Shown here: one piece after another, positions 8,815-17,179 of the stretch | How positions within the stretch are numbered: the first letter of the stretch is position 1 | Layout: the number at the start of each line of letters is the position of its first letter | Assembly: GCA_002280475.1 (NCBI GenBank) | Contig: NCEB01000019.1 | Coordinates: 1 to 46,303, forward strand | Reading direction: 5' to 3' | Length of the DNA stretch: 46,303 bases | Source of the DNA: Brevundimonas subvibrioides | GTDB lineage: Bacteria; Pseudomonadota; Alphaproteobacteria; Caulobacterales; Caulobacteraceae | Notes under the pieces: model-generated | What the model saw: the letters and a program-made list of their open reading frames with translations, nothing else | What the model was told of the DNA's origin: nothing | Databases searched by the model: none | Position numbers and translations under genes: made by a program

Positions 8815-9228
8815 TCAGCCGGTCTTGATGGGGCTGGCAATTGACCAGCAATGGCCGAAGGGGTCCATGACGCGGCCATAGCGGTCGCCCCAGAACTGGT
8901 CGGCCAGGGGCATGACCGGCACCGCCCCGGCCGTCACGGCGCGAGCCCACCATTCGTCGGCGTCGTCGACCTGGAGGTGCAGGGCCATGCCGGTCGGGAC
9001 GACATCGATCGGCTGGCCGTACTCGGGAAACTCGTCCGACAGCATCACCAGACCGCCGTTGATCCGAAGCCGGCTGTGCATCAGTCGCTCGCCGTCCTCG
9101 GCGAGGTTCCGGAACAGTTCCTCGGCCCCGAAGGCCGCCCTGTAGAACTCCACGGCCGCCTGTCCGCCCCGGCCCGGGATGGTCAGATAGGGGATGACGC
9201 CCGTGGGGATGGGATCGGGTTCGGCCAT
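8815..9228 (-). CDS. VOC superfamily protein, PhnB-like
   Basis: A 137-residue vicinal-oxygen-chelate protein of the PhnB/glyoxalase-like kind. The sequence runs IPYLTIPGRGGQAAVEFYRAAFGAEE, then INGGLVMLSDEF, then MALHLQVDDADEWWARAVTAGA, ending in DRYGRVMDPFGHCWSIA, the characteristic second beta-alpha-beta-beta-beta unit. Enzymatic role and substrate are unknown for most members. Start ATG 9228. It converges on the protease gene with only 3 bp between stop codons and is divergent from rarA. Confidence 0.88.
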   Translation of the reverse strand: MAEPDPIPTGVIPYLTIPGRGGQAAVEFYRAAFGAEELFRNLAEDGERLMHSRLRINGGLVMLSDEFPEYGQPIDVVPTGMALHLQVDDADEWWARAVTAGAVPVMPLADQFWGDRYGRVMDPFGHCWSIASPIKTG

Positions 9229-9271
9229 GGGTCACGCTTTCGTGGACGGCGGGTCGGCCCTACATAGCGGC

Positions 9272-10576
9272 ATGAGCGATCTTTTCGAAGCCTCGGGCAT
9301 CCACCCGCCGGACGCGCCCCTGGCCGATCGGCTGCGACCCGCGTCGCTGGACGAGGTGGTCGGCCAGGACCATCTGCTGGGCGAGGGCGGGCCGATCCGC
9401 CGCATGGTCGAGGCCGGACGGCTGGGATCGTTGATCCTGTGGGGCCCGCCGGGCACGGGCAAGACCACCATCGCCCGTCTGCTGGCCAGGGCGGCGGGCT
9501 ATCAGTACCAGTCGATCAGCGCCGTTTTCTCGGGCGTCGCCGACCTCAAGAAGGCGTTCGAACAGGCGCGGATGCGACGTGCGGCCGGGCAGAGCACCTT
9601 GCTCTTCGTCGATGAGATCCATCGGTTCAACCGGGCCCAGCAGGACGGCTTCCTGCCCTTCGTCGAGGAGGGGGTGGTGACCCTGGTCGGGGCCACGACC
9701 GAGAACCCGTCATTCGAACTGAACGGGGCGCTTCTGTCCCGCAGCCAGGTCTTCGTGCTGAAACGGCTGGACGACGCGGCGTTGAATCAACTGTTGATTC
9801 GGGCGGAGAGACAGGAAGATCGCGCCCTGCCGCTGACACCCGAGGCGCGTCAGGCGCTGCTGGCCCTGGCCGACGGGGACGGGCGGTATCTGTTGACGAT
9901 GGCCGAGACCCTGTTCGCCATGCCGGCCGAACCGCTGGACGTTCAGGCCTTGGCCGCGACCCTGCAAAAGCGCGCACCGGCTTACGACAAGTCGAGAGAA
10001 GAGCACTATAACCTCATATCTGCACTGCATAAATCGGTTCGAGGGTCCGACCCCGACGCGGCGCTGTACTGGCTGGCGCGGATGCTGAACGGGGGCGAGG
10101 ATCCGCTGTATCTGGCTCGCCGGATCGTGCGGATGGCGGTGGAGGACATCGGCGAGGCCGACCCCCTGTCGCTGCTCGTCGCCAACGCCGCCAAGGACAC
10201 CTACGACTTCCTGGGCTCGCCCGAGGGCGAACTGGCCCTGGCCCAGGCGGTGGTCCATCTGGCGACGGCACCCAAGTCGGTGGCGGTCTATGAGGCCTAC
10301 AAGGCGGCGTCCAAGGCCGCCCGCGAGACCGGCTCCCTGATGCCGCCCGCCCACATCCGCAACGCCCCGACGAAGTTGATGAAGTCGCTCGGCTACGGCC
10401 AGGGCTACCAGTACGATCCCGACACGCCCGAGGGCTTCTCGGGCGCGAACTTCTTCCCTGACGAGATGGACCGGCGGACCTTCTATGCGCCCAAGGGCGA
10501 GGGGCACGAGGAGAAGGTCAAGGCGCGGCTGGAACGCTGGGCCGCCATGCGGGCGGCACCGTCGGACGACCGCTAA
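9272..10576 (+). CDS. rarA: Replication-associated recombination protein A (RarA/MgsA)
   Basis: AAA+ clamp-loader-like ATPase acting at stalled replication forks, 434 residues, the usual family length. The conserved N-terminus PLADRLRPASLDEVVGQDHLLGEGGP is present, Walker A is GPPGTGKTT at 58-66, Walker B is LLFVDEIHRFN near 110-119, and sensor 1 is GATTENPSF. The C-terminal oligomerisation region ends EGFSGANFFPDEMDRRTFYAP, typical for MgsA. I chose ATG 9272 because homology begins there; an upstream in-frame extension overlaps the divergent VOC gene. No strong Shine-Dalgarno is present. Confidence 0.95.
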   Translation: MSDLFEASGIHPPDAPLADRLRPASLDEVVGQDHLLGEGGPIRRMVEAGRLGSLILWGPPGTGKTTIARLLARAAGYQYQSISAVFSGVADLKKAFEQARMRRAAGQSTLLFVDEIHRFNRAQQDGFLPFVEEGVVTLVGATTENPSFELNGALLSRSQVFVLKRLDDAALNQLLIRAERQEDRALPLTPEARQALLALADGDGRYLLTMAETLFAMPAEPLDVQALAATLQKRAPAYDKSREEHYNLISALHKSVRGSDPDAALYWLARMLNGGEDPLYLARRIVRMAVEDIGEADPLSLLVANAAKDTYDFLGSPEGELALAQAVVHLATAPKSVAVYEAYKAASKAARETGSLMPPAHIRNAPTKLMKSLGYGQGYQYDPDTPEGFSGANFFPDEMDRRTFYAPKGEGHEEKVKARLERWAAMRAAPSDDR

Positions 10577-10638
10577 GCCTTGCCGTTCCCGGCGACAGGC
10601 GTAACGTTGATCCCCTGAAAGATCCTTGGGAGGGGACC

Positions 10639-11094
10639 ATGGTCAGCATCATGAGCGCGTCGTCGGGGGCGAAGGTGCCGTGGCACCTGTGGGTGGTCGG
10701 AAGCGTCGGCCTGCTCTGGAACGCCTTCGGCTGCATCGACTACACGATGACGGCGCTGCAGGGCGAAGTCTGGCTGCGCCAGATGGGCATGACTGACGCC
10801 CAGATCACCAGTTATGAGGCCATGCCGGCCTGGATGACGGCGGTGTGGGCCATCGGCGTCTGGGGGGCGATGCTGGGCACGGTCCTGCTGCTGCTCCGCA
10901 AGAAGCTGGCAGTGCCCGTGTTCGTGATTTCGCTGATCGCCTATGTCGGCAGCCTGGTTTACGCCTACGCCCTGTCCGACCAGGCCGCGACCATGCCGGA
11001 CGGGACGTGGATCATGCAGGCCGTGATCCTGGTCGGTTGCCTGTTCTTCGTCTTGTATTCGCGGATGATGGCGCAGCGCGGCCTGCTCCGCTAA
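10639..11094 (+). CDS. Small four-helix membrane protein of unknown function
   Basis: A 151-residue integral membrane protein. Four hydrophobic helices can be seen, around residues 18-33, 65-87, 92-110 and 125-143, with polar loops between. The first loop (LQGEVWLRQMGMTDAQITSYEAMP) is extracytoplasmic or cytoplasmic with equal plausibility. ATG 10639 is well supported by a GGGAGGGG ribosome-binding site ending 5 bp upstream. Similar proteins occur widely in Caulobacteraceae and Sphingomonads, sometimes labelled sugar transporters, but nothing in the sequence supports that, so no function is assigned. Confidence 0.75.
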   Translation: MVSIMSASSGAKVPWHLWVVGSVGLLWNAFGCIDYTMTALQGEVWLRQMGMTDAQITSYEAMPAWMTAVWAIGVWGAMLGTVLLLLRKKLAVPVFVISLIAYVGSLVYAYALSDQAATMPDGTWIMQAVILVGCLFFVLYSRMMAQRGLLR

Positions 11095-11104
11095 TCCGTC
11101 GCGG

Positions 11105-11839
11105 GTGACGACCCGCGCCCCCGTTTCCCTGAACGATCAAGAGATCGCCGACGTCCGCTCGTGGGTCATCCACGAGGACGCCAGTGTGATCGCCTTCGCC
11201 AAGCCGGCGGGACTGTCCAGCCAGGGTGGCCGTATCCAGGCCCATACGCTGGACGACCTGCTCTGGGCCTTCGGCCGGTCGAACGGCAAGCGACCAGAGC
11301 TTGTGCATCGGCTGGATCGCGACACGTCGGGCGTCATCCTGGCCGCGAAGACCAAGCCGGCGGCGGGGTTCCTGGGCAAGGCGATCCAGGCGCGGCGGCT
11401 GACCAAGACGTATCTCGCGCTCGTCTCGGCCGCGCCCGAGCCGCGCGAGGGCGACATCAATGTGCCCCTGATCCGCCAGGAGATCGGCCGCGAAAGCTAC
11501 ATGCGGGTCGCCGCCTTCGACGCCAGGGGGGCGCAAGGGTCGCGCAGCCGTTACCGAACCCTGTCGTCGAGCGAAGAGGGGGCCCTGGTCGAGCTCCAGC
11601 CCTACACCGGGCGGATGCATCAGTTGCGGGTGCACATGGCCCATATCGGACGCCCTTTGATCGGCGACGTGCGCTACGGCGGGGCGCTGACGGCGGGGGG
11701 CCGGGCCGCGCCGCGCTTGATGCTGCATGCGGCGGCGCTGAGGTTCCCCCATCCTGACGGCGGTGAGCGGACCGTGTTGGCGGACCCGCCGGAGGACTTT
11801 ACTGCGCTGGCGACGGCGATGGGGCTGGAGACGCCCTGA
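11105..11839 (+). CDS. RluA-family pseudouridine synthase, no S4 domain
   Basis: RNA pseudouridine synthase of 244 residues. The catalytic motif HRLDRDTSGVIL places the nucleophilic Asp at residue 71. Flanking family motifs are AFAKPAGLSSQGG, TKTYLALV and YTGRMHQLRVHMAHIGRPLIGDVRYGG. There is no N-terminal S4 domain, unlike the second synthase at 14552, so it resembles the short RluA type; the modified RNA position cannot be deduced. The proposed start is GTG 11105 because no in-frame ATG lies near the domain start. It is 10 bp after the preceding membrane-protein gene and may be in one transcript with it. Confidence 0.87.
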   Translation: MTTRAPVSLNDQEIADVRSWVIHEDASVIAFAKPAGLSSQGGRIQAHTLDDLLWAFGRSNGKRPELVHRLDRDTSGVILAAKTKPAAGFLGKAIQARRLTKTYLALVSAAPEPREGDINVPLIRQEIGRESYMRVAAFDARGAQGSRSRYRTLSSSEEGALVELQPYTGRMHQLRVHMAHIGRPLIGDVRYGGALTAGGRAAPRLMLHAAALRFPHPDGGERTVLADPPEDFTALATAMGLETP

Positions 11840-11910
11840 CGTCTTGCGCCAGGAGAGACGGAACGCGGGCCCCGCCTCCGGCGCTTATCTCCCGAAAAGG
11901 AAGCGCCACC

Positions 11911-12411
11911 ATGATCCGTCCCCTTATGATCGCGGCTTCGGCCCTGTCGCTCGCCGCATGCGCATCTTTGGCTCCCTACGGACCACAAGCGGGACCGGGA
12001 GGGCAGGGATATGCCGAGCAGCGCATCGAGAGCGACCGCTACCGTGTCACCTACAATGGCGTCGGCGCGCCGGGGCCGGTGGCGGACCTGGCCCTGCTGC
12101 GCGCCGCCGACCTGACGCTGGAACAGGGCTACGACTGGTTTGAGGTGACCCAGCGCTATGTCGACGGCCGTCCGGACAGCGCGGGCGGTTTTCGACCGAG
12201 CGTTTCGGTCGGATACGGCTCCACTTCGGGGCGGTATGGTGGCTACCGCTATTCGGGATCCAGCACCGGCGTTGGCGTCGGACTGAACTTCAGCGGCCCG
12301 TCCCCGACCTCGACGATGCTGGAGGTGCGCATGGGCAGTGGCCCCGTGCCCGATCGCGGCGAGGCTTACGACGCGCGCGAAGTCCGCTCCGCCCTCAGCG
12401 GCCGCGGGTGA
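11911..12411 (+). CDS. CC0125/CC1285-family lipoprotein
   Basis: Predicted outer-envelope lipoprotein of 166 residues. The signal peptide ends in a lipobox (LSLAAC, Cys17). The mature part has the family pattern RYRVTYNGVG, then ALLRAADLTLEQGYDWFEV, a Gly/Ser/Tyr-rich low-complexity segment (about residues 93-130), and a final TSTMLEVRMGSGP strand. This family was first defined in Caulobacter and has no known function. AAGGA upstream supports ATG 11911. The 3' end overlaps that of the convergent membrane-protein gene by 17 bp. Confidence 0.82.
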   Translation: MIRPLMIAASALSLAACASLAPYGPQAGPGGQGYAEQRIESDRYRVTYNGVGAPGPVADLALLRAADLTLEQGYDWFEVTQRYVDGRPDSAGGFRPSVSVGYGSTSGRYGGYRYSGSSTGVGVGLNFSGPSPTSTMLEVRMGSGPVPDRGEAYDAREVRSALSGRG

Positions 12412-13564
12412 GCGCCCGGTACTCGACCAGCCGCTCCTTGTCGCGCCGCACCTGGTCGCCGATGGTGTTGTCCACGTCCAGCGAGGCGTAGCGCACCCAA
12501 CCGTCCAGCCCCAGCTTGTCCTTGACCGCCGCGGTCGGTGTCTGCCAGCGGGCGTAGGAAATCCACGAGACGATCACGGCCATGGCCAGCGCCACCAGTT
12601 GCAGGACGCGGAACCCGACTTCGTTGGCGGCCGGCGCGGGCCAGAAGGCGAAGACGGACAGCCAGATGACAAGGACCAGCGGGGTCGAAAGCCGTCCGAT
12701 CCAGCGCATCCAGTAGCGTTCGCGCCGAACGCGCCACAGCTCCATCTGGGCGAACTTCTCAAGGTATTCCATGCGGGCCCCGATCCACATGACCAGCCGG
12801 GTCAGGTAGAGGGCGCGCTGGCCCCAGCCCTTGCCGTCCATCTGGAACTGCGTCTCGGCCTGATCGGACAGGGCACGGGCGTTGGTGAACAGGTTCTGCA
12901 ACTCGCGGGTCCGCTGGACGATCTCTCGGGACAGCTCGTAGGAATCATTCTCCAGCCGGAACCGGTACTGGACGAACAGGATGGCTGATACGCCGTAGAA
13001 GACCCCTGCGGTGATCAGCATTCCAAGAACCGCGAGACCCAGCCCCTGAGGCTGGCCGCCGGTCCAATCGGCGAACAATGTCGGCCCCAGGACCGCCATG
13101 ACGGCGAAGCCGATCAAGGCCAGCGCCTGTGTCAGTCGCTTGATGCCAACATGGACCAGCAGAGCGGCGAACACGCGCCGGCCGTAGCCGTGAATTCTGC
13201 CGCGAATGTCGGCCTCGACGGGAAACCGCTCTTCGATCTGGCGCGTGAACAGGACGTGGAAGCGGTCCGGCTTGTTCTCGGTCTCCCAGAACGGGAAGAT
13301 ATCGAGCGCCTGGTTGAAATACTGGTCGATGTTGGCGGAGATGACCTGGATCGCCTCGGGATCCATGGTGAAATAGTCGCTCTCCTGGATCGGCCTTAGG
13401 ATGCCGTCGCGGGCCCCCACGGGCTCGCGCGTCGGCGGCGGCGTGGCCGGGGGCGGGGCGCGATCGGGAATATCGGCCGCGCCCGGCGGCGGCGCGGGCT
13501 GCGACACCGGGATGGTCAGGTTCGGCGTCCCCGCCGACGGCGGTGTCTGGTCCTCGTGCGACAT
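12395..13564 (-). CDS. Membrane protein with Pro-rich N-terminus, unknown function
   Basis: A 389-residue protein I do not recognise as a named family. It starts with about 50 residues rich in Pro and Ala (likely disordered), then a soluble segment (ESDYFTMDPEAIQVISANIDQYFNQ), a pair of membrane helices (about 145-210), a charged and probably coiled-coil cytoplasmic stretch (about 210-285, SREIVQRTRELQNLFTNAR), and two more helices near 290-345, ending in a charged tail. The topology resembles proteins that organise at the inner membrane, but no catalytic motif is visible. ATG 13564 is used; a TTG two codons upstream is possible. Its 3' end overlaps the convergent lipoprotein gene. Confidence 0.72.
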   Translation of the reverse strand: MSHEDQTPPSAGTPNLTIPVSQPAPPPGAADIPDRAPPPATPPPTREPVGARDGILRPIQESDYFTMDPEAIQVISANIDQYFNQALDIFPFWETENKPDRFHVLFTRQIEERFPVEADIRGRIHGYGRRVFAALLVHVGIKRLTQALALIGFAVMAVLGPTLFADWTGGQPQGLGLAVLGMLITAGVFYGVSAILFVQYRFRLENDSYELSREIVQRTRELQNLFTNARALSDQAETQFQMDGKGWGQRALYLTRLVMWIGARMEYLEKFAQMELWRVRRERYWMRWIGRLSTPLVLVIWLSVFAFWPAPAANEVGFRVLQLVALAMAVIVSWISYARWQTPTAAVKDKLGLDGWVRYASLDVDNTIGDQVRRDKERLVEYRALTRGR

Positions 13565-13679
13565 GGTCAAGACCCTAGACCGATCCGGCCACGCTTCCGA
13601 AGCCCTTCGCGCCGAAAGCGAAGATGGATATCGCCGTTAACCGTGAACAGCGGCAAGTGAAGTTTCAGACATCAAGGCG

Positions 13680-14114
13680 TCAGGACCGCGCCATGGCCGC
13701 CGCGAAGGCCACCAGCGGGAACAGCAGCAACACTTCCCGCCGCACCCAGCCGGCGGCGCGGGCGACCTCGGCGGCGGGTGGGCGAAAGCCGGGGTCGGCC
13801 CTCAGCGCCCGGCTCCAGCGGATGAACCGCACCGTCGGCAGGATGGAGATCAGGCCGATCGCCAGAAAGGTCGCCACCTTGGCCCAGAACCAGGGATTGT
13901 CCTGATAGGCGATCCAGCCCTTGGCCCCCCAGATGACCCGCGCGACCCCCACGATCAGCACAAGGGTCGCCACCCCGCCATAGCCCGCGTCCAGCCGCGC
14001 CAGACGCATCACAGGCACCGGATCGGCGCGCAGATAGGCCAGCTCCATCGCCAGCATGACGGCCAGGCCGAACACCAGGACATGGTGCGTGATCGCCAGA
14101 GTCAGGTCGAGCAT
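13680..14114 (-). CDS. DUF2214 family membrane protein
   Basis: A 144-residue integral membrane protein. The start (LTLAITHHVLVFGLAVMLAMELAYLR) with paired His residues in the first helix, and the later GYGGVATLVLIVGVARVIWGAKG and NPWFWAKVATFLAIGLIS segments, match the DUF2214 pattern. Four helices are visible. The paired histidines might bind metal or heme, but this is inference. A GGGAGGG ribosome-binding site lies just before ATG 14114. It is transcribed divergently from crcB with 48 bp between starts. Confidence 0.82.
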   Translation of the reverse strand: MLDLTLAITHHVLVFGLAVMLAMELAYLRADPVPVMRLARLDAGYGGVATLVLIVGVARVIWGAKGWIAYQDNPWFWAKVATFLAIGLISILPTVRFIRWSRALRADPGFRPPAAEVARAAGWVRREVLLLFPLVAFAAAMARS

Positions 14115-14162
14115 CCGCCCCTCCCTTCGCTTCGCCGCAATCGGCGTTATAAGCCGCGCATC

Positions 14163-14555
14163 ATGACACGTCTTCTGATCGTCGGCCTGGGCGGGGCGCT
14201 GGGCTCCATGGCGCGCTATGGCGTGGGTCTCGCCGCCGCGCGCCTGATGCCCGGCGTGGCCTGGCCGTGGGCGACAGTGTCAGTGAATGTCATCGGCGGA
14301 CTACTGATGGGGCTGCTGGTCGGCTGGCTGGCCCAGCGCGGGCAGGGGGGCGAGAGCCTGCGCCTGTTCGTCGCGGTCGGGGTGCTGGGCGGCTTCACCA
14401 CCTTCTCGGCCTTCTCATTGGAGACGGTCCTGATGATCGAACGACGTCAGTTCGGCCTGGCCGCCGCCTATGTCGGTGTATCGGTGGTGCTGGCGGTCGC
14501 GGCCCTGTTCCTCGGCCTGATGATCGCCCGACGCGCCTTCGGAGCCGGTCTGTGA
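14163..14555 (+). CDS. crcB: Fluoride efflux transporter CrcB
   Basis: Fluc-type fluoride channel subunit, 130 residues, four membrane helices, normal length. Key motifs are GGALGSMARYG at the start, WATVSVNVIGGLLMG in helix 2 and GGFTTFSAFSLET in helix 3, which holds the Phe residues and central Na+ site of dual-topology Fluc channels. ATG 14163 is the first codon of homology. The stop overlaps the GTG start of the next gene by four bases (GTGA). I looked for a crcB fluoride riboswitch in the 48-bp leader and saw none. Confidence 0.94.
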   Translation: MTRLLIVGLGGALGSMARYGVGLAAARLMPGVAWPWATVSVNVIGGLLMGLLVGWLAQRGQGGESLRLFVAVGVLGGFTTFSAFSLETVLMIERRQFGLAAAYVGVSVVLAVAALFLGLMIARRAFGAGL

Positions 14556-15565
14556 GCGACGAGGCCCCCAAGGTCCGAGAGGTCCAGACCCTGTATGTCG
14601 CCGAGGCCGAGGACGGCATCCGGCTGGATCGCTGGTTCCGCCGACGCTGGCCGCATCTGTCCAACATCCAGGTGCAGAAGATGGCGCGGTCGGGCCAGAT
14701 CCGCGTCGACGGTGCCCGCATCAAGCCCGAAGGCCGCCTGACCGCCGGGGCCGCCGTGCGGGTGCCGCCGATCCCCGAGCCGATCGTCCGCGCAGCCGGC
14801 GAGCACATGGCCCTGACGCCCGCCGACATCGCCTTCGCCAAATCCATGGTCATCTATGAGGACGACCTCGTCATCGCCCTGAACAAGCCCTGGGGCCTGG
14901 CGGTGCAGGGCGGCACCAAGACGACGCGCCACGTCGATCGCCTGCTGTCGGCCTGGGGCGAGGGGATGGACCGGCCGCGTCTGGTCCACCGTCTGGATCG
15001 CGACACCTCCGGCGTGCTGCTGCTGGGCAAGGGGCCGGAAGCCGCCAAGCGGCTCGCGGGGGCGTTCGCGCGGCGTCAGGCCAAGAAGACCTACTGGGCC
15101 CTGGTCTTCGGCCTGCCCAAGCCCAACGCCGGCCAGATCGACCTGCATCTGAAAAAGTCCGGCATCAACGACTACGAGATCATGCGCCCGGCCGACCCCA
15201 AGGAGACCGGGGCCGAGCCCGCTGAGACGGCCTTCGCCCTGATCAGCCACGCGGGCCAGCGGGCCTCGTGGATGGCGCTGCGCCCCTTCACCGGCCGGAC
15301 CCACCAGCTGCGCGCCCACATGAAGGCGATCGGCCATCCGATCCTGGGCGATCCCAAATACGGCGACGAGAAGAGCGCCGAACTGTCCGGCCCGCTGAAG
15401 CTGCAGCTCCACGCCCGCCGGATTGAGCTGGACCACCCCTCCGGCGGCACCCTGGTCGTCGAGGCCCCCATCAGCCCAGAGATGCGCGCCGGCTTCCAGC
15501 ATTTTGGCTTCGATGAAGGGGAGGCTGACATTGACCCATTCGCCGGCGTGCGGCGCATGCGATGA
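14552..15565 (+). CDS. RluC/RluD-type pseudouridine synthase with S4 domain
   Basis: Pseudouridine synthase of 337 residues. An N-terminal S4 RNA-binding domain (about 20-75, DGIRLDRWFRRRWPHLSNIQVQKM and QIRVDGARIKP) precedes the catalytic RluA domain with VHRLDRDTSGVLLLGK, catalytic Asp149, and PFTGRTHQLRAHMKAIGHPILGDPKYG. Domain layout fits RluC, which modifies 23S rRNA, but the target sites are not provable here. The GTG at 14552 overlaps the crcB stop, and this pairing occurs in relatives. A large palindromic repeat separates it from the following HAD gene. Confidence 0.9.
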   Translation: MSDEAPKVREVQTLYVAEAEDGIRLDRWFRRRWPHLSNIQVQKMARSGQIRVDGARIKPEGRLTAGAAVRVPPIPEPIVRAAGEHMALTPADIAFAKSMVIYEDDLVIALNKPWGLAVQGGTKTTRHVDRLLSAWGEGMDRPRLVHRLDRDTSGVLLLGKGPEAAKRLAGAFARRQAKKTYWALVFGLPKPNAGQIDLHLKKSGINDYEIMRPADPKETGAEPAETAFALISHAGQRASWMALRPFTGRTHQLRAHMKAIGHPILGDPKYGDEKSAELSGPLKLQLHARRIELDHPSGGTLVVEAPISPEMRAGFQHFGFDEGEADIDPFAGVRRMR

Positions 15566-15577
15566 GGTCGCTGTCCA

Positions 15578-15709
15578 AAATCCTCCCCCGTTGGGGGAGG
15601 TGGCACGAAGCGCAGCGGAGTGACGGAGGGGGCGGATCACGAACGTCATCGTTCGCGGCTGGCCCCCTCCACCGCTTCGCGGTCCCCCTCCCCCAACGGG
15701 GGAGGATTT
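15578..15709. repeat. Palindromic intergenic repeat, element A
   Basis: Outer arms 15578-15600 and 15687-15709 are exact reverse complements over 23 bp; each arm is itself a small palindrome (CCTCCCCC/GGGGGAGG). The interior (GAAGCGCAGCGGAGTGACGGAGGGGG against CCCCCTCCACCGCTTCGC) also pairs imperfectly, so the whole unit could fold as one long hairpin. It ends five bases before the HAD start codon and probably affects mRNA stability or translation. It belongs to the same kind of dispersed unit seen at 17180 and 41666. Confidence 0.85.
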
Positions 15710-15713
15710 GAGC

Positions 15714-16388
15714 ATGCGCCCCCTCGCCATCTTCGACATCGACGGCACCCTGGTCGACAGCCGGGCCTCGATCCTGCAGGCCGCCACCGAGGCCGCCCGC
15801 GCCCTGGGCCTGCCCGAGCCTGAGTACGACCGCGTCCGCCAGATCGTCGGCCTGTCACTGCCCCACGCCCTCCAGGTGCTGGAGCCCGACTTGACGCTTG
15901 ACGAGCTGGAGCGCTTCACCGCCGCGTTCCGCGCCAGCTTTAACCGCATGTTCGAGGCGGGCCATGAGGAGCCGCTTTATCCCGGCTCGGTCGAGCTGCT
16001 GCGCCGGCTGCACCGCGACGGCTGGCGGTTGTCGCTGGCGACGGGTCAGAACCGGCGGGGCGTGGCCCGAAATCTGGCGCGCGAGGGCTGGGCCGATCTG
16101 TTCGTGTCTAGCCACTGCGCCGAGGACGGGCCGGGCAAGCCCGATCCAGCCATGCTGCTGGCGGCCATGGCGGCCTGCGACGCGGAACCGGCCGTCAGCG
16201 TCATGATTGGAGACACCGCCCACGACGCGACCATGGCGGTCCGGGCGGGCGTCCTGCCGCTGGGCGTCGCCTGGGGCTTTCACACGGCCGAGGAACAGAG
16301 GGCAGCCGGGGCCCGGCACGTCGTCTCGAGCTTCGGCGAACTGGCGGTGGTGCTGGACGCCTTCGCCGAGCGGGTCCGCGCTGGTTGA
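15714..16388 (+). CDS. HAD family hydrolase, phosphoglycolate-phosphatase-like
   Basis: A 224-residue haloacid dehalogenase-type phosphatase. Motif I is FDIDGTLVDS (nucleophile Asp8, acid/base Asp10), motif II is SLATGQNRRG, motif III Lys lies in GPGKPDP, and motif IV is MIGDTAHDATMAVRAG. The small helical cap between motifs I and II places it near Gph/PpaX-like enzymes; the true substrate is not determinable. I chose ATG 15714; an in-frame TTG six bases upstream lies in the repeat. The gene is followed 28 bp later by the ATP12-type gene. Confidence 0.88.
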   Translation: MRPLAIFDIDGTLVDSRASILQAATEAARALGLPEPEYDRVRQIVGLSLPHALQVLEPDLTLDELERFTAAFRASFNRMFEAGHEEPLYPGSVELLRRLHRDGWRLSLATGQNRRGVARNLAREGWADLFVSSHCAEDGPGKPDPAMLLAAMAACDAEPAVSVMIGDTAHDATMAVRAGVLPLGVAWGFHTAEEQRAAGARHVVSSFGELAVVLDAFAERVRAG

Positions 16389-16416
16389 ACCCGCCCCGCC
16401 CGCCTATATCGCGGGC

Positions 16417-17175
16417 ATGAGCCACATCCCCAACCTCGATCCCAACGTCGCCGCGCAGAAGGGCTTTCGCGAGAGCGAGGAGCGGCTGAAGCGGTTCTGG
16501 ACTTCGGTTTCGGTCGAGGCGCGAGACGGGGCCCACGTCGTCCTGCTGGACGGTCGCACGCCCAGGACTCCGGCCGGCGCGATCTATGCCCTGCCCACCG
16601 AGGCGCTTGCGGCCATGGTGGCCGAGGAGTGGGCGGCGCAGAGCGAGTTCATCGAACCCGCGTCGATGTTCGCCTCCCGCCTCGCCGCCACCGCTATTGA
16701 TCGCGTGAGCCAAACCCGCGAGGCCGTGGCCGAGGAGATCGCGGCCTATGTCGGATCGGACCTGCTCTGCTACCTCGCCGAACATCCCAGCGGTCTGGTC
16801 GCCGAACAGACCCGCGCCTGGGCCCCGTGGCGCGACTGGGCGGCCCGGGATCTCGGCTGCCGTCTGGAGGCGACCCAGGGGATCATTCACCGGCCTCAGC
16901 CGCCGGAGAGCCTGACGCGCGTTCGCGACCTGGCCCTGGCGCTCGACGATTTCGCCCTGTCGGGCCTGGGGCTGGCCGTGCCGCTGCTGGGCAGCGCGGT
17001 CCTGGGTCTGGCGCTCCAGCGCGGGGTCCTGACCGGAGAGGCGGCTTTCGACCTCAGCCGGCTGGACGAAGCCTTTCAGGAACGCCAGTGGGGCATCGAC
17101 GCCGACAACGCCGAACGCACCGCCGCCCGCCGCGCCGAGGCGGTCCTGCTTGAGCGGTGGTTCCGGGCTCTGTGA
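16417..17175 (+). CDS. ATP12-family F1-ATPase assembly chaperone
   Basis: A 252-residue protein of the ATP12 family, which binds the F1 alpha subunit during ATP synthase assembly in mitochondria and is widespread in alphaproteobacteria. Recognisable parts are RFWTSVSVE, VLLDGRTPRTPAG, ALAAMVAEEWAAQ, SRLAATAIDRV, the conserved YVGSDLLCYLAEHP and AWAPWRDWAARDLG segments, and SGLGLAVPLLGSAVLGLAL. ATG 16417 is chosen where homology starts. Its position after a HAD gene and before an acyl-CoA carboxylase subunit gene is also seen in related genomes as far as I recall. Function by family only. Confidence 0.88.
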   Translation: MSHIPNLDPNVAAQKGFRESEERLKRFWTSVSVEARDGAHVVLLDGRTPRTPAGAIYALPTEALAAMVAEEWAAQSEFIEPASMFASRLAATAIDRVSQTREAVAEEIAAYVGSDLLCYLAEHPSGLVAEQTRAWAPWRDWAARDLGCRLEATQGIIHRPQPPESLTRVRDLALALDDFALSGLGLAVPLLGSAVLGLALQRGVLTGEAAFDLSRLDEAFQERQWGIDADNAERTAARRAEAVLLERWFRAL

Positions 17176-17179
17176 TCGG

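Noticed and set aside
13630..13645. A single TTAAC half-site near 13636 considered as a CtrA box.
   Set aside because: No second TTAA at the right distance; half-sites occur by chance.
14115..14162. Possible fluoride riboswitch upstream of crcB.
   Set aside because: The gap is only 48 bp and lacks the conserved crcB-motif sequences.
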